From positions 124,001-188,000 of the forward strand of contig JAIUMU010000001.1 of NCBI GenBank assembly GCA_022565355.1: a stretch of DNA of 64,000 bases, given 5' to 3'. The DNA is from Idiomarina sp. Its GTDB lineage: Bacteria > Pseudomonadota > Gammaproteobacteria > Enterobacterales > Alteromonadaceae. Position numbers and translations under genes: made by a program. This document shows, in pieces, positions 33,817-43,211 of this stretch (position 1 is the stretch's first letter; each line of letters begins with the position of its first letter). A model generated the notes under the pieces. That model had not been told where the DNA came from and did not search any database. It saw nothing but the letters and a program-made list of their open reading frames with translations.

Positions 33817-34420
33817 TCATCGAGTATTACCGCTATTGAAGCGCATTACCTTGCCATTGGCACAGCAGCTCGTGAAAATGCAGGTGCGCGCGGATCATGT
33901 TACCGTGGCGGGCTTTGTTGTAGGCGTATTGGCCTGCATAGCAGTGGTTTTAAGCCAATTTTGGCTGGCCTTGGTGCTGTTGTTGCTGAATCGCCTTGCC
34001 GATGGCATTGATGGCGAGCTAGCGCGCTTGCAGGAGCCCACCGATAGTGGCGCATACTTGGATATCGTGCTTGATTTCCTGTTCTACAATGGCTTTGTGG
34101 TAGCGTTTATTTTGTTGCATCCTGAGGCTAATGCCATTGCTGGTGCGGTATTAATGCTTAGCTTTGTGGGTACCGGGATTAGTTTTCTGGCGTTTGCCAC
34201 CTTGGCTGCTAAACGCGGCATTAGTAATCCGCGCTATCCCAGTAAATCCTTGTATTATCTTGGTGGCTTAACGGAAGGCACCGAAACAGTAGTTGTGTTT
34301 GCGCTCTTCTGTTTGTTGCCGCAGTACTTTGCCATATTGGCGTACTGCTTTGCGGCGCTTTGTTTTATTACCGCAGCGATGCGAATTGTGGGTGGCTATC
34401 AAACTCTGCGAGCCGATTAA
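33809..34420 (+). CDS. ynjF: CDP-alcohol phosphatidyltransferase family protein, YnjF-like
   Basis: 203 residues from the ATG at 33809, which overlaps the ynjD end; AGGAG lies at 33792-33796. The family motif is visible as ADGIDGELARLQEPTDSGAYLD followed by IVLD (DG, AR, G, D, D residues). About five membrane helices follow, and GGLTEGTETVVVFALFCLLP resembles E. coli YnjF closely. The family transfers a phosphatidyl group from a CDP-alcohol to an acceptor alcohol in the inner membrane; the acceptor here is unknown. E. coli ynjF also lies by ynjD/E. Confidence 0.88.
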   Translation: MFDHRVLPLLKRITLPLAQQLVKMQVRADHVTVAGFVVGVLACIAVVLSQFWLALVLLLLNRLADGIDGELARLQEPTDSGAYLDIVLDFLFYNGFVVAFILLHPEANAIAGAVLMLSFVGTGISFLAFATLAAKRGISNPRYPSKSLYYLGGLTEGTETVVVFALFCLLPQYFAILAYCFAALCFITAAMRIVGGYQTLRAD

Positions 34421-34450
34421 TGTTAGTGTTCTATTGTCAGCGTTTGGGCA

Positions 34451-34482
34451 TAAAAAAAGCGGCTCACCGATAGTGAACCGCT
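34451..34482 (-). terminator. intrinsic terminator downstream of dapD
   Basis: AGCGGCTCAC (from 34458) pairs with GTGAACCGCT (to 34482), 9 of 10 positions with one wobble. On the minus strand the stem is followed by seven T residues (34452-34458). It lies between the convergent ynjF-like gene and dapD. Confidence 0.7.
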
Positions 34483-34500
34483 GATTATGAAGCAACCATA

Positions 34501-35325
34501 TTACTCAGCAGAGCGAAGTAGTTCGTTAATGCCTACTTTGGCGCGGGTTTTCGCATCTACTTTTTTCACAATGATGGCCGCATACAATGAGTGCGTACCA
34601 TCTTTCGAAGGTAGTGAGCCTGATACCACCACAGAGCCTGCAGGAATGCGGCCGTAGCTTACTTCGCCGGTTTCCCGATCATAGATACGGGTGCTTTGGC
34701 TGATATACACGCCCATCGAAATTACTGAACCTTCTTCAACGATTACCCCTTCAACAACTTCAGAGCGAGCGCCGATAAAACAGTTATCTTCGATAATCGT
34801 AGGGTTCGCTTGCAATGGCTCTAGTACGCCGCCAATACCAACACCGCCAGAAAGATGTACGTTTTTACCGATTTGCGCGCAAGAACCCACAGTGGCCCAT
34901 GTATCTACCATGGTGCCGCTATCTACATACGCACCAATATTCACATACGAAGGCATTACTACTACATTTTTACCGATGTAGGCGCCGCGCCGCACCATTG
35001 CCGGTGGCACGATACGCACGCCATCAGCTACAAATTGTGCAGCGCTGTAATCTGCGTATTTGCTCGGTACTTTATCAAAGAATTGAGTTTCGCCGCCTTG
35101 CATTAATACGTTGTCATTTAAGCGGAATGACAACAGCACAGCTTTCTTCACCCATTCATTTACAACCCATTCACCGCTCGTTTTTTCTGCAACACGCAAG
35201 CTACCGTTATCGAGGCCGGCTAAAACTTGGTTTACTGCATCGCGCACATCGGCAGGGGCAGATGATGGGCTGAAATCAGCGCGATTTTCAAAAGCTTGTT
35301 CAATGATGGTTTGCAAATTACTCAT
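34501..35325 (-). CDS. dapD: 2,3,4,5-tetrahydropyridine-2,6-dicarboxylate N-succinyltransferase
   Basis: 274 residues, equal to E. coli DapD. Succinylates tetrahydrodipicolinate in lysine and diaminopimelate synthesis. The left-handed beta-helix shows as hexapeptide repeats ([41 protein letters not shown]), with [18 protein letters not shown] after. Last gene of map-glnD-dapD, as in E. coli. Confidence 0.97.
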   Translation of the reverse strand: MSNLQTIIEQAFENRADFSPSSAPADVRDAVNQVLAGLDNGSLRVAEKTSGEWVVNEWVKKAVLLSFRLNDNVLMQGGETQFFDKVPSKYADYSAAQFVADGVRIVPPAMVRRGAYIGKNVVVMPSYVNIGAYVDSGTMVDTWATVGSCAQIGKNVHLSGGVGIGGVLEPLQANPTIIEDNCFIGARSEVVEGVIVEEGSVISMGVYISQSTRIYDRETGEVSYGRIPAGSVVVSGSLPSKDGTHSLYAAIIVKKVDAKTRAKVGINELLRSAE

Positions 35326-35346
35326 GGGGATACCTTTACATTCAAT

Positions 35347-37986
35347 TTATTCATCGGATAGGGCGCTAATGATAGCGTTTTTTAGGGCTTCGCGCTCGCT
35401 TTCTGTCAGCGCTTCTTGGTTGTTCGACGCAACAATAAATAAATCCTCTGCCTGCTCACCAACGGTGGTGATTTTTGCCGCCATTAGGTTGATGTCGAGC
35501 TCTTGAAATACTGCGGCGAGCCTAGCAATTAGCCCAGGGCGATCGAGGGTAATGAGCTCAAACGTGGTGCGGCGTGCATTCTTCAAATTCACAAACTTCA
35601 CCCGCGTACGTACTTTAAAGTTTCGTAAACGTCGTGATATGGAACGCTGGCTAGTTGGCACTGGGCGGCGCTTGCGTAATACATCATGGAGATGCTGATG
35701 TACTTCTTCAATGCGCTGGGCATCGGCAAGGGGATGGCCATCCCGTTGCAAAACAATAAAGGTATCCATTACATAGCCATCGCGGGTATTCAAAATTTGC
35801 GCATCATGAATACTGAGTTGCTCGCTATCAAGTACCGCAGCAACTTTGGCAAACAAATGGCTCTCTTCGTGGTGATAAATAAACAGTTCAGTGGTGCCAT
35901 TATTGTTTTCATCACCAATTAACACTAAGGGTAACTGGTGTTCTTGCACATGCATGATGTGCTGCGAGTGCCAGGCGATTTGCTCAGGGGTGTGGCGGAA
36001 AAAGTAATCGGCGGTAAAGCGGCCCCACAACTGATTAATATGATCTACTTCAAACCCCGCACTTAATAAATAGCCCATAGCTAACTGGCGATTGTTCTGC
36101 ACGCGCTCGCGTACATCGAAGGTTTTCTTGTCTTTTTGTAGCAGCGATTCGTAGGTTGCCCGATACAATTCTTCGAGCAAAGTAGCCTTCCAGTTATTCC
36201 ACAAGTTGGAATTTGTGGCACGGATATCCGCAACGGTAAGGCAATACAAATGATTTAAGCGTTCAATGGTACGGCATTCGTTGGCAAATTTGGCGATCAC
36301 TTCAGGATCATAGATATCCCGTTTTTGTGCGGTAACCGACATTAATAAATGCTTCTCAACTAGCCACGCGATTAGTTCACCGGCCGCTTCAGGTAACTCG
36401 TGTAAACTGGCAAACGCAAGAGCATCTTGCGCTCCTAGTTCGGAGTGGTCGCCACCGCGGCCTTTGGCGATATCATGAAAAATACCGGCTAGGAATAGCC
36501 ATTGTGGTGCAGGCAGCTCCTGCATGATTTCGCTCGCCAGTGGAAAGCTTTCGCTATCGTCCGGATCGGTGAGTTTGTACAAGTTGTTAATGAGCCGATA
36601 GGTGTGCTCATCTACCGTATAGGCGTGGAATAAATCAAACTGCATTTGCCCAACAATGTGATCCCAAGCGGGCAAATAGCGCGCTATGATGCCGAAGCGA
36701 TGCATAAGCTCAAAGGCGAGCCCAAATCCACGTGGATGTTCAATGATTTGTAAAAAAATTGCTCTGCATTCCGGATATTCGCAAAGAGGCTTCGTGAGAT
36801 TTCTGCGGGCATTGCGCAGCAGCCGTATGGTATGTGAGCGTACGCCAGTGATTTGCGGATGATTGGCAATCACGAGGAAAAATTCCATTACCGCGGCGGG
36901 TTTTGCAAAGGCATTATCAGTGCGCGCCATGATCTGCTGGTTTAGTAAGGCAAATTCATCATTCAGTGGCGTGGGTTCGGTTAATTCCATTGGCCCTAAA
37001 ATGGCTTGTTCAAAAAACTGCAATAGCATGCGATTGAGTTCGCCAACGCGCAAAACCACTTTAAAGTAATCTTTCATCATGCGCTCAACCGCAGCTTTGC
37101 TGGCTTTTTGCACCTGTGTATCCGCTGCCGCTAAATAGCCCAGTAACCGCGCCACATCGGGTTGATAATCAAAGAGTAGGCGGTCTTCAGCTTTGCCTGC
37201 CGTAAGATGCAAGGCGAAGCGAATGCGCCACAAAAAATGGCTGCATTCTTTTAATTCGATAAATTCTTCTGCGGTAATGTAGTTAAATTCAACCAGGCTT
37301 TCATCACTGTGCGTATTGAAATGCTGTTTGGCTATCCAACTAATGGTTTGAATATCGCGCAAGCCACCGGGAGATGATTTGATATTGGGCTCTAGATTAT
37401 AGGCTGTGCCATGGTATTGCTGATGGCGCGCTACTTGCTCTTGTTTTTTGGCTTGGTAAAAATCGCGGCTGCTCCAAGGGAAATCATAATGCAGTTGCTG
37501 TTCTAACTGTTGCCGCAAGGTTTCGCTGCCGGTTAATAAGCGATGCTCAATTAAACTTGTAGCTACACTAATATCTGCTGCCGCTTGTTGCATGCATTCG
37601 GCTACGGTGCGAACCGCATGGCCAACTTGCAATCGCAAATCCCAGAGTAAGGTAATGAACTGGCTAATTCGCTCTTGTTGGCGAGTAGGCAGGGGGCCTG
37701 GTACAAGAAACAGTAGATCGATGTCAGATTCAGGGTGCAATGCCCCGCGGCCATAGCCACCTACCGCTAGCAAGGCGCAACTTTCATCTGGAAATTGCAG
37801 CCGTTGCCATAATGTAGCGAGGAGTTCATCAAAGAACAGGGCGCGATCAGCAACCAGTGTTTCAATATCAGCGCTAAGAAATTGCTCGCCAGACCATTCG
37901 TTATAAGCGCGAACTTGTTCGCGCCATTCACTTACAAGCGCTACATCGTTGGGCCATGTGGCAACAAAAGAAGAGCGCTTATCCAT
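35347..37986 (-). CDS. glnD: bifunctional uridylyltransferase / uridylyl-removing enzyme of PII
   Basis: 879 residues (E. coli 890). Senses glutamine and modifies PII. The nucleotidyltransferase site is GGYGRGALHPESDIDLLFLV (near 75), and the HD hydrolase motif is FHDIAKGRGGDHSELG (near 505). Two C-terminal ACT domains follow (HLFAKVAAVLDSEQLSIHDA and RPGLIARLAAVFQELDINLM). The ATG overlaps the map stop (TAATG). Confidence 0.97.
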   Translation of the reverse strand: MDKRSSFVATWPNDVALVSEWREQVRAYNEWSGEQFLSADIETLVADRALFFDELLATLWQRLQFPDESCALLAVGGYGRGALHPESDIDLLFLVPGPLPTRQQERISQFITLLWDLRLQVGHAVRTVAECMQQAAADISVATSLIEHRLLTGSETLRQQLEQQLHYDFPWSSRDFYQAKKQEQVARHQQYHGTAYNLEPNIKSSPGGLRDIQTISWIAKQHFNTHSDESLVEFNYITAEEFIELKECSHFLWRIRFALHLTAGKAEDRLLFDYQPDVARLLGYLAAADTQVQKASKAAVERMMKDYFKVVLRVGELNRMLLQFFEQAILGPMELTEPTPLNDEFALLNQQIMARTDNAFAKPAAVMEFFLVIANHPQITGVRSHTIRLLRNARRNLTKPLCEYPECRAIFLQIIEHPRGFGLAFELMHRFGIIARYLPAWDHIVGQMQFDLFHAYTVDEHTYRLINNLYKLTDPDDSESFPLASEIMQELPAPQWLFLAGIFHDIAKGRGGDHSELGAQDALAFASLHELPEAAGELIAWLVEKHLLMSVTAQKRDIYDPEVIAKFANECRTIERLNHLYCLTVADIRATNSNLWNNWKATLLEELYRATYESLLQKDKKTFDVRERVQNNRQLAMGYLLSAGFEVDHINQLWGRFTADYFFRHTPEQIAWHSQHIMHVQEHQLPLVLIGDENNNGTTELFIYHHEESHLFAKVAAVLDSEQLSIHDAQILNTRDGYVMDTFIVLQRDGHPLADAQRIEEVHQHLHDVLRKRRPVPTSQRSISRRLRNFKVRTRVKFVNLKNARRTTFELITLDRPGLIARLAAVFQELDINLMAAKITTVGEQAEDLFIVASNNQEALTESEREALKNAIISALSDE

Positions 37987-38768
37987 TAGTGAGAAATAAC
38001 GCGCGGAATATCTTCATCACTGCGCAAGGTGAGGATTTCCACACCGTTATCCGTAACTAACAAGGTGTGTTCCCATTGCGCGCTTAAGCTGCGATCTTTG
38101 GTAAGTACGGTCCAGCCATCACTAAGGATTTTGGTGTTGCGTTTACCCGCATTAATCATCGGCTCGATGGTAAGGCACATGCCAGCTTGTAAGGTTTCAC
38201 CCGTGCCCGCGCGGCCATAATGCAATACCTGTGGCTCTTCGTGGAATTCATTGCCGATGCCATGGCCGCAAAACTCGCGCACAATTGAGTAACCAAAGCT
38301 TTCACCGTACTTTTGAATTTCTGCGCCGATATCACCTAAACGCACACCCGGTTTCACTAATTTAATAGCGCGATACAGAGATTCTTGGGTAACTTTAATT
38401 AAGCGATTCGCTAGAATAGAACCTTCACCTACCACAAACATCTTGCTGGTATCACCGTGGTAGCCGTCTTTTATAACGGTGACATCGATGTTGATAATAT
38501 CGCCATCCTTTAATGGTTTGTCATTGGGTATGCCGTGGCATACGCAATGATTTACCGAGGTACAAATAGATTTCGGAAAACCATGGTAATTAAGCGGTGC
38601 AGGAATAGCATCATGGGCAATAATATAATCATGGCAGATGGTGTTGAGCTCATCTGTGGTGATTCCTGCCTTTACATGTGGGGTAATCATTTCTAACACG
38701 CTTGCAGCCAGCTTCCCAGCTACGCGCATTTTTTCAATTTCTTCTGCAGTTTTAATTTTAATTGCCAT
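37986..38768 (-). CDS. map: type I methionine aminopeptidase
   Basis: Removes initiator Met from nascent proteins. 260 residues (E. coli 264). Metal ligands are recognisable in INIDVTVIKDGYHGDTSKMF (two Asp), CGHGIGNEFHEEP (His) and MCLTIEPMIN (Glu), with a final Glu in QWEHTLLVT. Divergent from rpsB as in E. coli, where this intergenic region also carries the rpsB leader. A 14-bp tandem array lies in its 5' region. Confidence 0.97.
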   Translation of the reverse strand: MAIKIKTAEEIEKMRVAGKLAASVLEMITPHVKAGITTDELNTICHDYIIAHDAIPAPLNYHGFPKSICTSVNHCVCHGIPNDKPLKDGDIINIDVTVIKDGYHGDTSKMFVVGEGSILANRLIKVTQESLYRAIKLVKPGVRLGDIGAEIQKYGESFGYSIVREFCGHGIGNEFHEEPQVLHYGRAGTGETLQAGMCLTIEPMINAGKRNTKILSDGWTVLTKDRSLSAQWEHTLLVTDNGVEILTLRSDEDIPRVISH

Positions 38769-38811
38769 AGTAATACTGAACCTTATGCTTTTTGCTACCT
38801 ACGCAGGTAAT

Positions 38812-38881
38812 GCAAGCAGTTACGTGCAAGCAGTTACCTGCAAGCAAATACGCGTAAGCAAATATGTGCAAGGGTAAATGC
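38812..38881. repeat. 14-bp tandem array between map and rpsB
   Basis: Five 14-bp units: 38812 GCAAGCAGTTACGT, 38826 GCAAGCAGTTACCT, 38840 GCAAGCAAATACGC, 38854 GTAAGCAAATATGT, and a diverged fifth at 38868 GCAAGGGTAAATGC. It sits 44 nt upstream of the map start (minus strand) and about 110 nt upstream of the rpsB promoter. Unlike the 31391 array it contains no chain of ATG codons on the map strand. Confidence 0.85.
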
Positions 38882-38971
38882 CGCAATATAATCGCTTTAT
38901 TAATCATAATTGGCTGCAATTCTAGCAGAAAATAATCGATTAAAGAATGCATTCAATACGAGTGATTTTGG

Positions 38972-39000
38972 TTGTTCCAATAGGCCTTTTGTGGTATAAA
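38972..39000 (+). promoter_or_regulatory. candidate rpsB promoter
   Basis: TTGTTC at 38972-38977, a 17-nt spacer and TATAAA at 38995-39000 (TATAAAAT overall), followed by a GC-rich stretch GCGCCGC. A GC-rich discriminator is typical of promoters under stringent control, as ribosomal protein promoters are. Confidence 0.55.
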
Positions 39001-39006
39001 ATGCGC

Positions 39007-39179
39007 CGCTCACCTATTGAGTGAGTAAAACCCTAAATAACACACACATATCGACACATGGTGCGGGGTGCTTGGAATACTGCTTTTATCCTCCTATTGG
39101 ATCTTTTCCTAGAGGATAAGGAATCCGGGTCGCGGCATGGGATATGTGGAGGCATAACCCCTTACAAAGGAAAATTATC
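39007..39179 (+). ncRNA. rpsB 5' leader, predicted S2 autoregulatory element
   Basis: About 170 nt of untranslated leader. TATCCTC (39087-39093) pairs with GAGGATA (39112-39118). The loop TTTTCCT (39104-39110) is complementary to AGGAAAA (39168-39174), the rpsB Shine-Dalgarno, allowing a loop-to-Shine-Dalgarno pseudoknot. In gammaproteobacteria the rpsB leader is known to mediate S2 autoregulation, and a structured RNA (t44) is catalogued upstream of rpsB in enterobacteria. The specific pairing here is my reading of the sequence. Confidence 0.6.
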
Positions 39180-39929
39180 ATGGCAAACGTGTCAATGCGT
39201 GACATGCTCAAAGCTGGTGTACATTTTGGTCACCAAACCCGTTACTGGAACCCTAAAATGAAGCCTTTCATTTTCGGCGCACGTAACAAGATTCACATCA
39301 TTAACCTTGAAACTACGGTTCCAATGTTCAATAAAGCACTTGATTTCCTTCAGCACACTGCGTCTAACGGCGGTAAAGTGTTGTTTGTTGGTACCAAGCG
39401 TGCTGCTTCTGAGCAAGTGAAAAACGCTGCTATTGCTTCAAACCAATTCTATGTAAATCACCGTTGGTTAGGTGGCATGCTTACGAACTGGAAAACTGTG
39501 CGTCAATCAATCAAACGTTTGAAAGATTTAGAAGTGCAGAGCCAAGACGGTACTTTCGAAAAGCTAACCAAGAAAGAAGCGTTGATGAACACACGCGAAA
39601 TGGCGAAGCTTGAAAAGAGCCTTGGCGGTATCAAAAACATGGGCGGCTTGCCTGATGCAATCTTCGTGATCGATGCCGATCATGAACATATCGCAATCAA
39701 AGAAGCGAATAACTTAGGTATCCCAGTTGTTGCAGTGGTAGATACAAACTCTTCACCAGATGGTGTTGATTATGTAATCCCTGGTAACGACGATGCGATG
39801 CGCGCAATTCAGTGCTACTTAGGTGCTGCGGCAACTTCAATTAATGAAGGTCGCCAGAAGAACGGTGCAGAAGTAACTCCAGCTGACGATTTCGTTGAAG
39901 CTGTAGAAGCTGACAACAGCGCTGAGTAA
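39180..39929 (+). CDS. rpsB: 30S ribosomal protein S2
   Basis: 249 residues from the ATG at 39180 ([20 protein letters not shown]), preceded by AAAGGA. Conserved blocks: [44 protein letters not shown] and [29 protein letters not shown]. The longer open frame upstream to 39144 covers leader RNA. A strong terminator separates it from tsf. Confidence 0.98.
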   Translation: MANVSMRDMLKAGVHFGHQTRYWNPKMKPFIFGARNKIHIINLETTVPMFNKALDFLQHTASNGGKVLFVGTKRAASEQVKNAAIASNQFYVNHRWLGGMLTNWKTVRQSIKRLKDLEVQSQDGTFEKLTKKEALMNTREMAKLEKSLGGIKNMGGLPDAIFVIDADHEHIAIKEANNLGIPVVAVVDTNSSPDGVDYVIPGNDDAMRAIQCYLGAAATSINEGRQKNGAEVTPADDFVEAVEADNSAE

Positions 39930-39936
39930 GAAAATT

Positions 39937-39964
39937 AAAAACGGCCTGAATTAAGGCCGTTTTT
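39937..39964 (+). terminator. intrinsic terminator between rpsB and tsf
   Basis: AAAAACGGCCT and AGGCCGTTTTT form a perfect 11-bp stem with a GAATTA loop, ending in T5. It would let rpsB be expressed in excess over tsf, the known arrangement in enterobacteria. Confidence 0.82.
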
Positions 39965-40051
39965 GAATAATTTCGCAAAGCTCAGTACCGATAACATGCA
40001 AATGCTTCGTTACTGGGCCAGGCATGAATCCTGAACACAGAGGATAGTATC

Positions 40052-40930
40052 ATGGCAATTACAGCCGCAATGGTAAAAGAACTGCGTGAGCGTACTGGCG
40101 CAGGGATGATGGATTGTAAAAAAGCACTCGAAGAAGCGAATGGCGATATCGAGCTAGCAATTGAGAACATGCGTAAGAGCGGCCAAGCTAAAGCTGCTAA
40201 AAAGGCAGGCCGTATTGCTGCTGAAGGCGTGATCTTGGCTAAAACCGAAGGCAATGTAGGTACTTTGGTTGAATTGAACTGTGAAACCGATTTCGTAGCA
40301 CGCGATGTAAGCTTCCTAGCAATGGGTGAGCAAATCGTAAATGCTGCTTTTGCTAACAAAGAATCAGACGTTGAAAATCTGAAAAATACTCAGATCGAAG
40401 GCGGCACGGTTGAAGAAGTGCGTAGCACTTTAGTTGCAAAAATTGGCGAGAACATGAATGTGCGTCGCGTATTTACTGCTGAAGGCGGTGATATTGCTGC
40501 TGCATACGTACACGGCGGCCGTATCGGCGTGTTAGTATTGCTAACTGGCGGTAGCGAAGAGCTTGGCAAAGATATCGCCATGCACGTTGCTGCAAGCACT
40601 CCACAGTTTGTGAAGCCTGAAGATGTAGCTGCAGACGTAATTGCGAAAGAGCGTGAAATTCAAATCGACATCGCGATGCAATCTGGTAAGCCGAAAGAAA
40701 TCGCTGAGAAGATGGTTGAAGGCCGGATGAAGAAGTTCACTGGCGAAATCAGCTTAACTGGTCAGCCTTTCGTTAAAGATCCTTCAAAAACTGTTGGCGA
40801 GCTTCTGAAAGAAGCGGGTGCTGACGTAATCACCTTCGTACGTTTCGAAGTGGGTGAAGGCATCGAGAAGAAATCTGATGATTTTGCAGCTGAAGTACAA
40901 GCACAGGTTGCTGCGGCGAAAAAAGGTTAA
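40052..40930 (+). CDS. tsf: translation elongation factor Ts
   Basis: Nucleotide exchange factor for EF-Tu. 292 residues. The N-terminal domain has [19 protein letters not shown], the core [13 protein letters not shown] (TDFV contacts EF-Tu) and the dimerisation/coiled-coil part lies near [16 protein letters not shown]. The order rpsB-tsf-pyrH-frr is conserved. Ends at a strong terminator before pyrH. Confidence 0.98.
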   Translation: MAITAAMVKELRERTGAGMMDCKKALEEANGDIELAIENMRKSGQAKAAKKAGRIAAEGVILAKTEGNVGTLVELNCETDFVARDVSFLAMGEQIVNAAFANKESDVENLKNTQIEGGTVEEVRSTLVAKIGENMNVRRVFTAEGGDIAAAYVHGGRIGVLVLLTGGSEELGKDIAMHVAASTPQFVKPEDVAADVIAKEREIQIDIAMQSGKPKEIAEKMVEGRMKKFTGEISLTGQPFVKDPSKTVGELLKEAGADVITFVRFEVGEGIEKKSDDFAAEVQAQVAAAKKG

Positions 40931-40972
40931 TAGCCGTGGCTAACCAGCCTATGTATAGCAGTACCTAATCCT

Positions 40973-41010
40973 AACCGCGCTTTGCTGATGCAGCAGGCGC
41001 GGTTTTTTTT
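40973..41010 (+). terminator. intrinsic terminator between tsf and pyrH
   Basis: AACCGCGC (40973-40980) pairs with GCGCGGTT (40997-41004); the loop itself holds a small TGCTG/CAGCA stem. The tract reaches T8 by 41010. Confidence 0.87.
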
Positions 41011-41034
41011 AACCTGAAAACGGAAGCCAGAGCT

Positions 41035-41778
41035 ATGAGTACAAATCCGAAACCTAGTTACCGACGCATTTTACTTAAACTCAGTGGTGAAGCACTGATG
41101 GGCGATGAACAGTTTGGTATTGATCCCAAGGTTCTCGATCGGATGGCCCAAGAAATCAAGGAAATTCTGGAGCTCGGTGTTCAGGTAGGCATAGTGATTG
41201 GTGGTGGTAACTTGTTTCGCGGTGAAGGTTTAGCGAAGGCAGGCATGAACCGAGTAGTTGGCGACCATATGGGGATGCTAGCAACGGTAATGAATGGTTT
41301 GGCAATGCGAGATGCGTTACACCGTACCTATATAAACGCGCGTTTAATGTCGGCAATAGAGCTAGCTGGCGTGTGTGATAGTTATAACTGGGCAGAAGCA
41401 ATTAGCTTGCTGAAATCCGGCCGAGTAGTTATCTTTTCTGCTGGCACTGGAAATCCGTTTTTTACCACCGATTCAGCGGCATGTTTGCGCGGAATTGAGA
41501 TCGAAGCTGATGTAGTATTAAAAGCAACAAAGGTAGATGGCGTATATTCTGATGATCCAGTGAAGAATCCCGAAGCTACAAAATATGCCTTGCTTGATTA
41601 TAGCGATGTGTTAAAGAAAGAGTTAAAAGTTATGGACTTAGCAGCATTTACCTTGGCTAGAGACCATAGTTTACCAATCCGGGTGTTTAATATGAATAAG
41701 CCGGGTGCATTGAAAGCAGTGATAATGGGTGGCGATGAAGGTACACTAATCACCCATGTAGCAGATTCAGATAAATAA
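41035..41778 (+). CDS. pyrH: UMP kinase
   Basis: 247 residues of the amino-acid kinase fold. [42 protein letters not shown] and [16 protein letters not shown] are diagnostic of bacterial UMP kinase (phosphorylates UMP to UDP, GTP-activated hexamer). Since a strong terminator lies just upstream, it should depend on read-through or on its own promoter. Confidence 0.97.
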   Translation: MSTNPKPSYRRILLKLSGEALMGDEQFGIDPKVLDRMAQEIKEILELGVQVGIVIGGGNLFRGEGLAKAGMNRVVGDHMGMLATVMNGLAMRDALHRTYINARLMSAIELAGVCDSYNWAEAISLLKSGRVVIFSAGTGNPFFTTDSAACLRGIEIEADVVLKATKVDGVYSDDPVKNPEATKYALLDYSDVLKKELKVMDLAAFTLARDHSLPIRVFNMNKPGALKAVIMGGDEGTLITHVADSDK

Positions 41779-41797
41779 ACAGTAAGAGGATCTTACA

Positions 41798-42355
41798 GTG
41801 ATTAACGAAATTATTGCCGATGCGAAAGATCGCATGAATAAAAGCGTAGAAGCATTGAGCTCACAGATGTCTAAAATCCGCACAGGGCGCGCTCACCCGA
41901 GCCTTCTTGATAGCGTTATGGTGCCCTATTACGGAACGGATACTCCGCTCAAACAGTTAGCGAATATCACGATTGAAGATTCTCGCACATTAGCGGTTAC
42001 CGTGTTTGATAAGAGTTCTTCTGGTGCAGTAGAAAAAGCGATTCTAACTTCAGATTTGGGATTAAACCCAGCCGGAGCGGGTAACGTGATTCGTGTTCCG
42101 TTGCCAGCACTTACCGAAGAACGCCGCCGTGATTTAGTGAAAATTGTTCGCCATGAAGCCGAGCAAGGTCGTGTTGCCGTGCGCAATATACGCCGCGATG
42201 CGAACAGCGACATTAAAGAGTTACTTAAAGAGAAAGAAATTACCGAAGATGATGATCGCAAAGCACAAGACAATATTCAGAAGCTTACAGATGAGTTTGT
42301 GAAGAAGATTGACGAAGTTCTTGCTGCAAAAGAAGCTGAATTGATGGAAGTTTAA
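41798..42355 (+). CDS. frr: ribosome recycling factor
   Basis: 185 residues, the same as E. coli. Starts at GTG 41798 behind [49 protein letters not shown] and [21 protein letters not shown] are signature blocks. Works with EF-G to split post-termination ribosomes. Confidence 0.98.
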   Translation: MINEIIADAKDRMNKSVEALSSQMSKIRTGRAHPSLLDSVMVPYYGTDTPLKQLANITIEDSRTLAVTVFDKSSSGAVEKAILTSDLGLNPAGAGNVIRVPLPALTEERRRDLVKIVRHEAEQGRVAVRNIRRDANSDIKELLKEKEITEDDDRKAQDNIQKLTDEFVKKIDEVLAAKEAELMEV

Positions 42356-42383
42356 GCACTCATCGTCAACTTCGTTGGCGGAT

Positions 42384-42423
42384 AACGCCGTGTCGGATAT
42401 ACTGACGCGGCGTTTATTTTTTT
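42384..42423 (+). terminator. intrinsic terminator between frr and uppS
   Basis: AACGCCGTGTC (from 42384) pairs with GACGCGGCGTT (to 42414), 11 bp with one G·U, followed by a T-rich tract with seven consecutive T. Confidence 0.82.
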
Positions 42424-42432
42424 GGATGTAGC

Positions 42433-43209
42433 ATGACAGGGAAAACCCACTTAAAAGCTGATATTTTGTTACCGCGCCATGTGGCTATTATCATGGACGG
42501 CAACGGGCGTTGGGCAACTGCGCAAGGAAAGCGGCGCACGTCTGGGCATCGAGCCGGTGCTGAAGCAGTGCGCAAAGCAATTACTTTTGCCCGCCGCAAT
42601 GGCATTGAAGCACTTACATTGTTTGCGTTTAGCAGCGAGAATTGGGGCCGCCCAGCACGGGAAGTAAATGTGTTGATGGAACTATTCATGACCGTGTTGA
42701 AACGTGAAGTAGGTGAGTTGGCGGAGAATAACATTCGTTTGCGGGTGATTGGAGATGTAACGGGCTTTAGTAACCGCTTACAAAAGCAAATTCGTATTGC
42801 CGAAGAAAAAACTGCGCACTGCAACGCTTTAGTGTTAAACATTGCCGCCAATTACGGTGGCCGCTGGGATATCGCGCAAGCAGCGAAAACACTTGCCCAG
42901 CGAGCTGTGGCTGGAGAAATTGCCAGCTCGGATATTAATGAAACGTTGTTAGCCGAACATGTATGCCTTGCCGACGGCCCGGAACCTGATTTATTGATTC
43001 GTACCGGCGGTGATATACGAATAAGCAACTTTTTGCTTTGGCAGCTTGCTTATGCTGAATTATATTTTACCGAAACACTATGGCCAGATTTTGATGATAT
43101 GACATTCGCCGCCGCCATAGATTGTTTTGTTCGTCGCGAACGACGATTTGGCCTGACCAGCGCACAAATACAACAATTAGCTGGGTCAGATAACGAGCAT
43201 GAGGATTAA
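42433..43209 (+). CDS. uppS: undecaprenyl diphosphate synthase
   Basis: Makes the C55 lipid carrier for peptidoglycan and O-antigen. 258 residues. Catalytic Asp in [12 protein letters not shown] (near 25), followed by [32 protein letters not shown]; substrate-binding [34 protein letters not shown] near the C-terminus. The cdsA start follows after 2 nt. Confidence 0.97.
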   Translation: MTGKTHLKADILLPRHVAIIMDGNGRWATAQGKRRTSGHRAGAEAVRKAITFARRNGIEALTLFAFSSENWGRPAREVNVLMELFMTVLKREVGELAENNIRLRVIGDVTGFSNRLQKQIRIAEEKTAHCNALVLNIAANYGGRWDIAQAAKTLAQRAVAGEIASSDINETLLAEHVCLADGPEPDLLIRTGGDIRISNFLLWQLAYAELYFTETLWPDFDDMTFAAAIDCFVRRERRFGLTSAQIQQLAGSDNEHED

Positions 43210-43211
43210 TT

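Noticed and set aside
38812-38881. Possible CRISPR-like array
   Set aside because: Units are 14 bp and directly adjacent with no spacers; no cas genes are near. The same applies to the 12-, 14- and 21-bp arrays elsewhere.
38758-38952. Minus-strand ORF of 64 codons overlapping the 14-bp array upstream of map
   Set aside because: Ends just inside the map start region, has no Shine-Dalgarno, no recognisable domain, and its centre is only the repeat translated.
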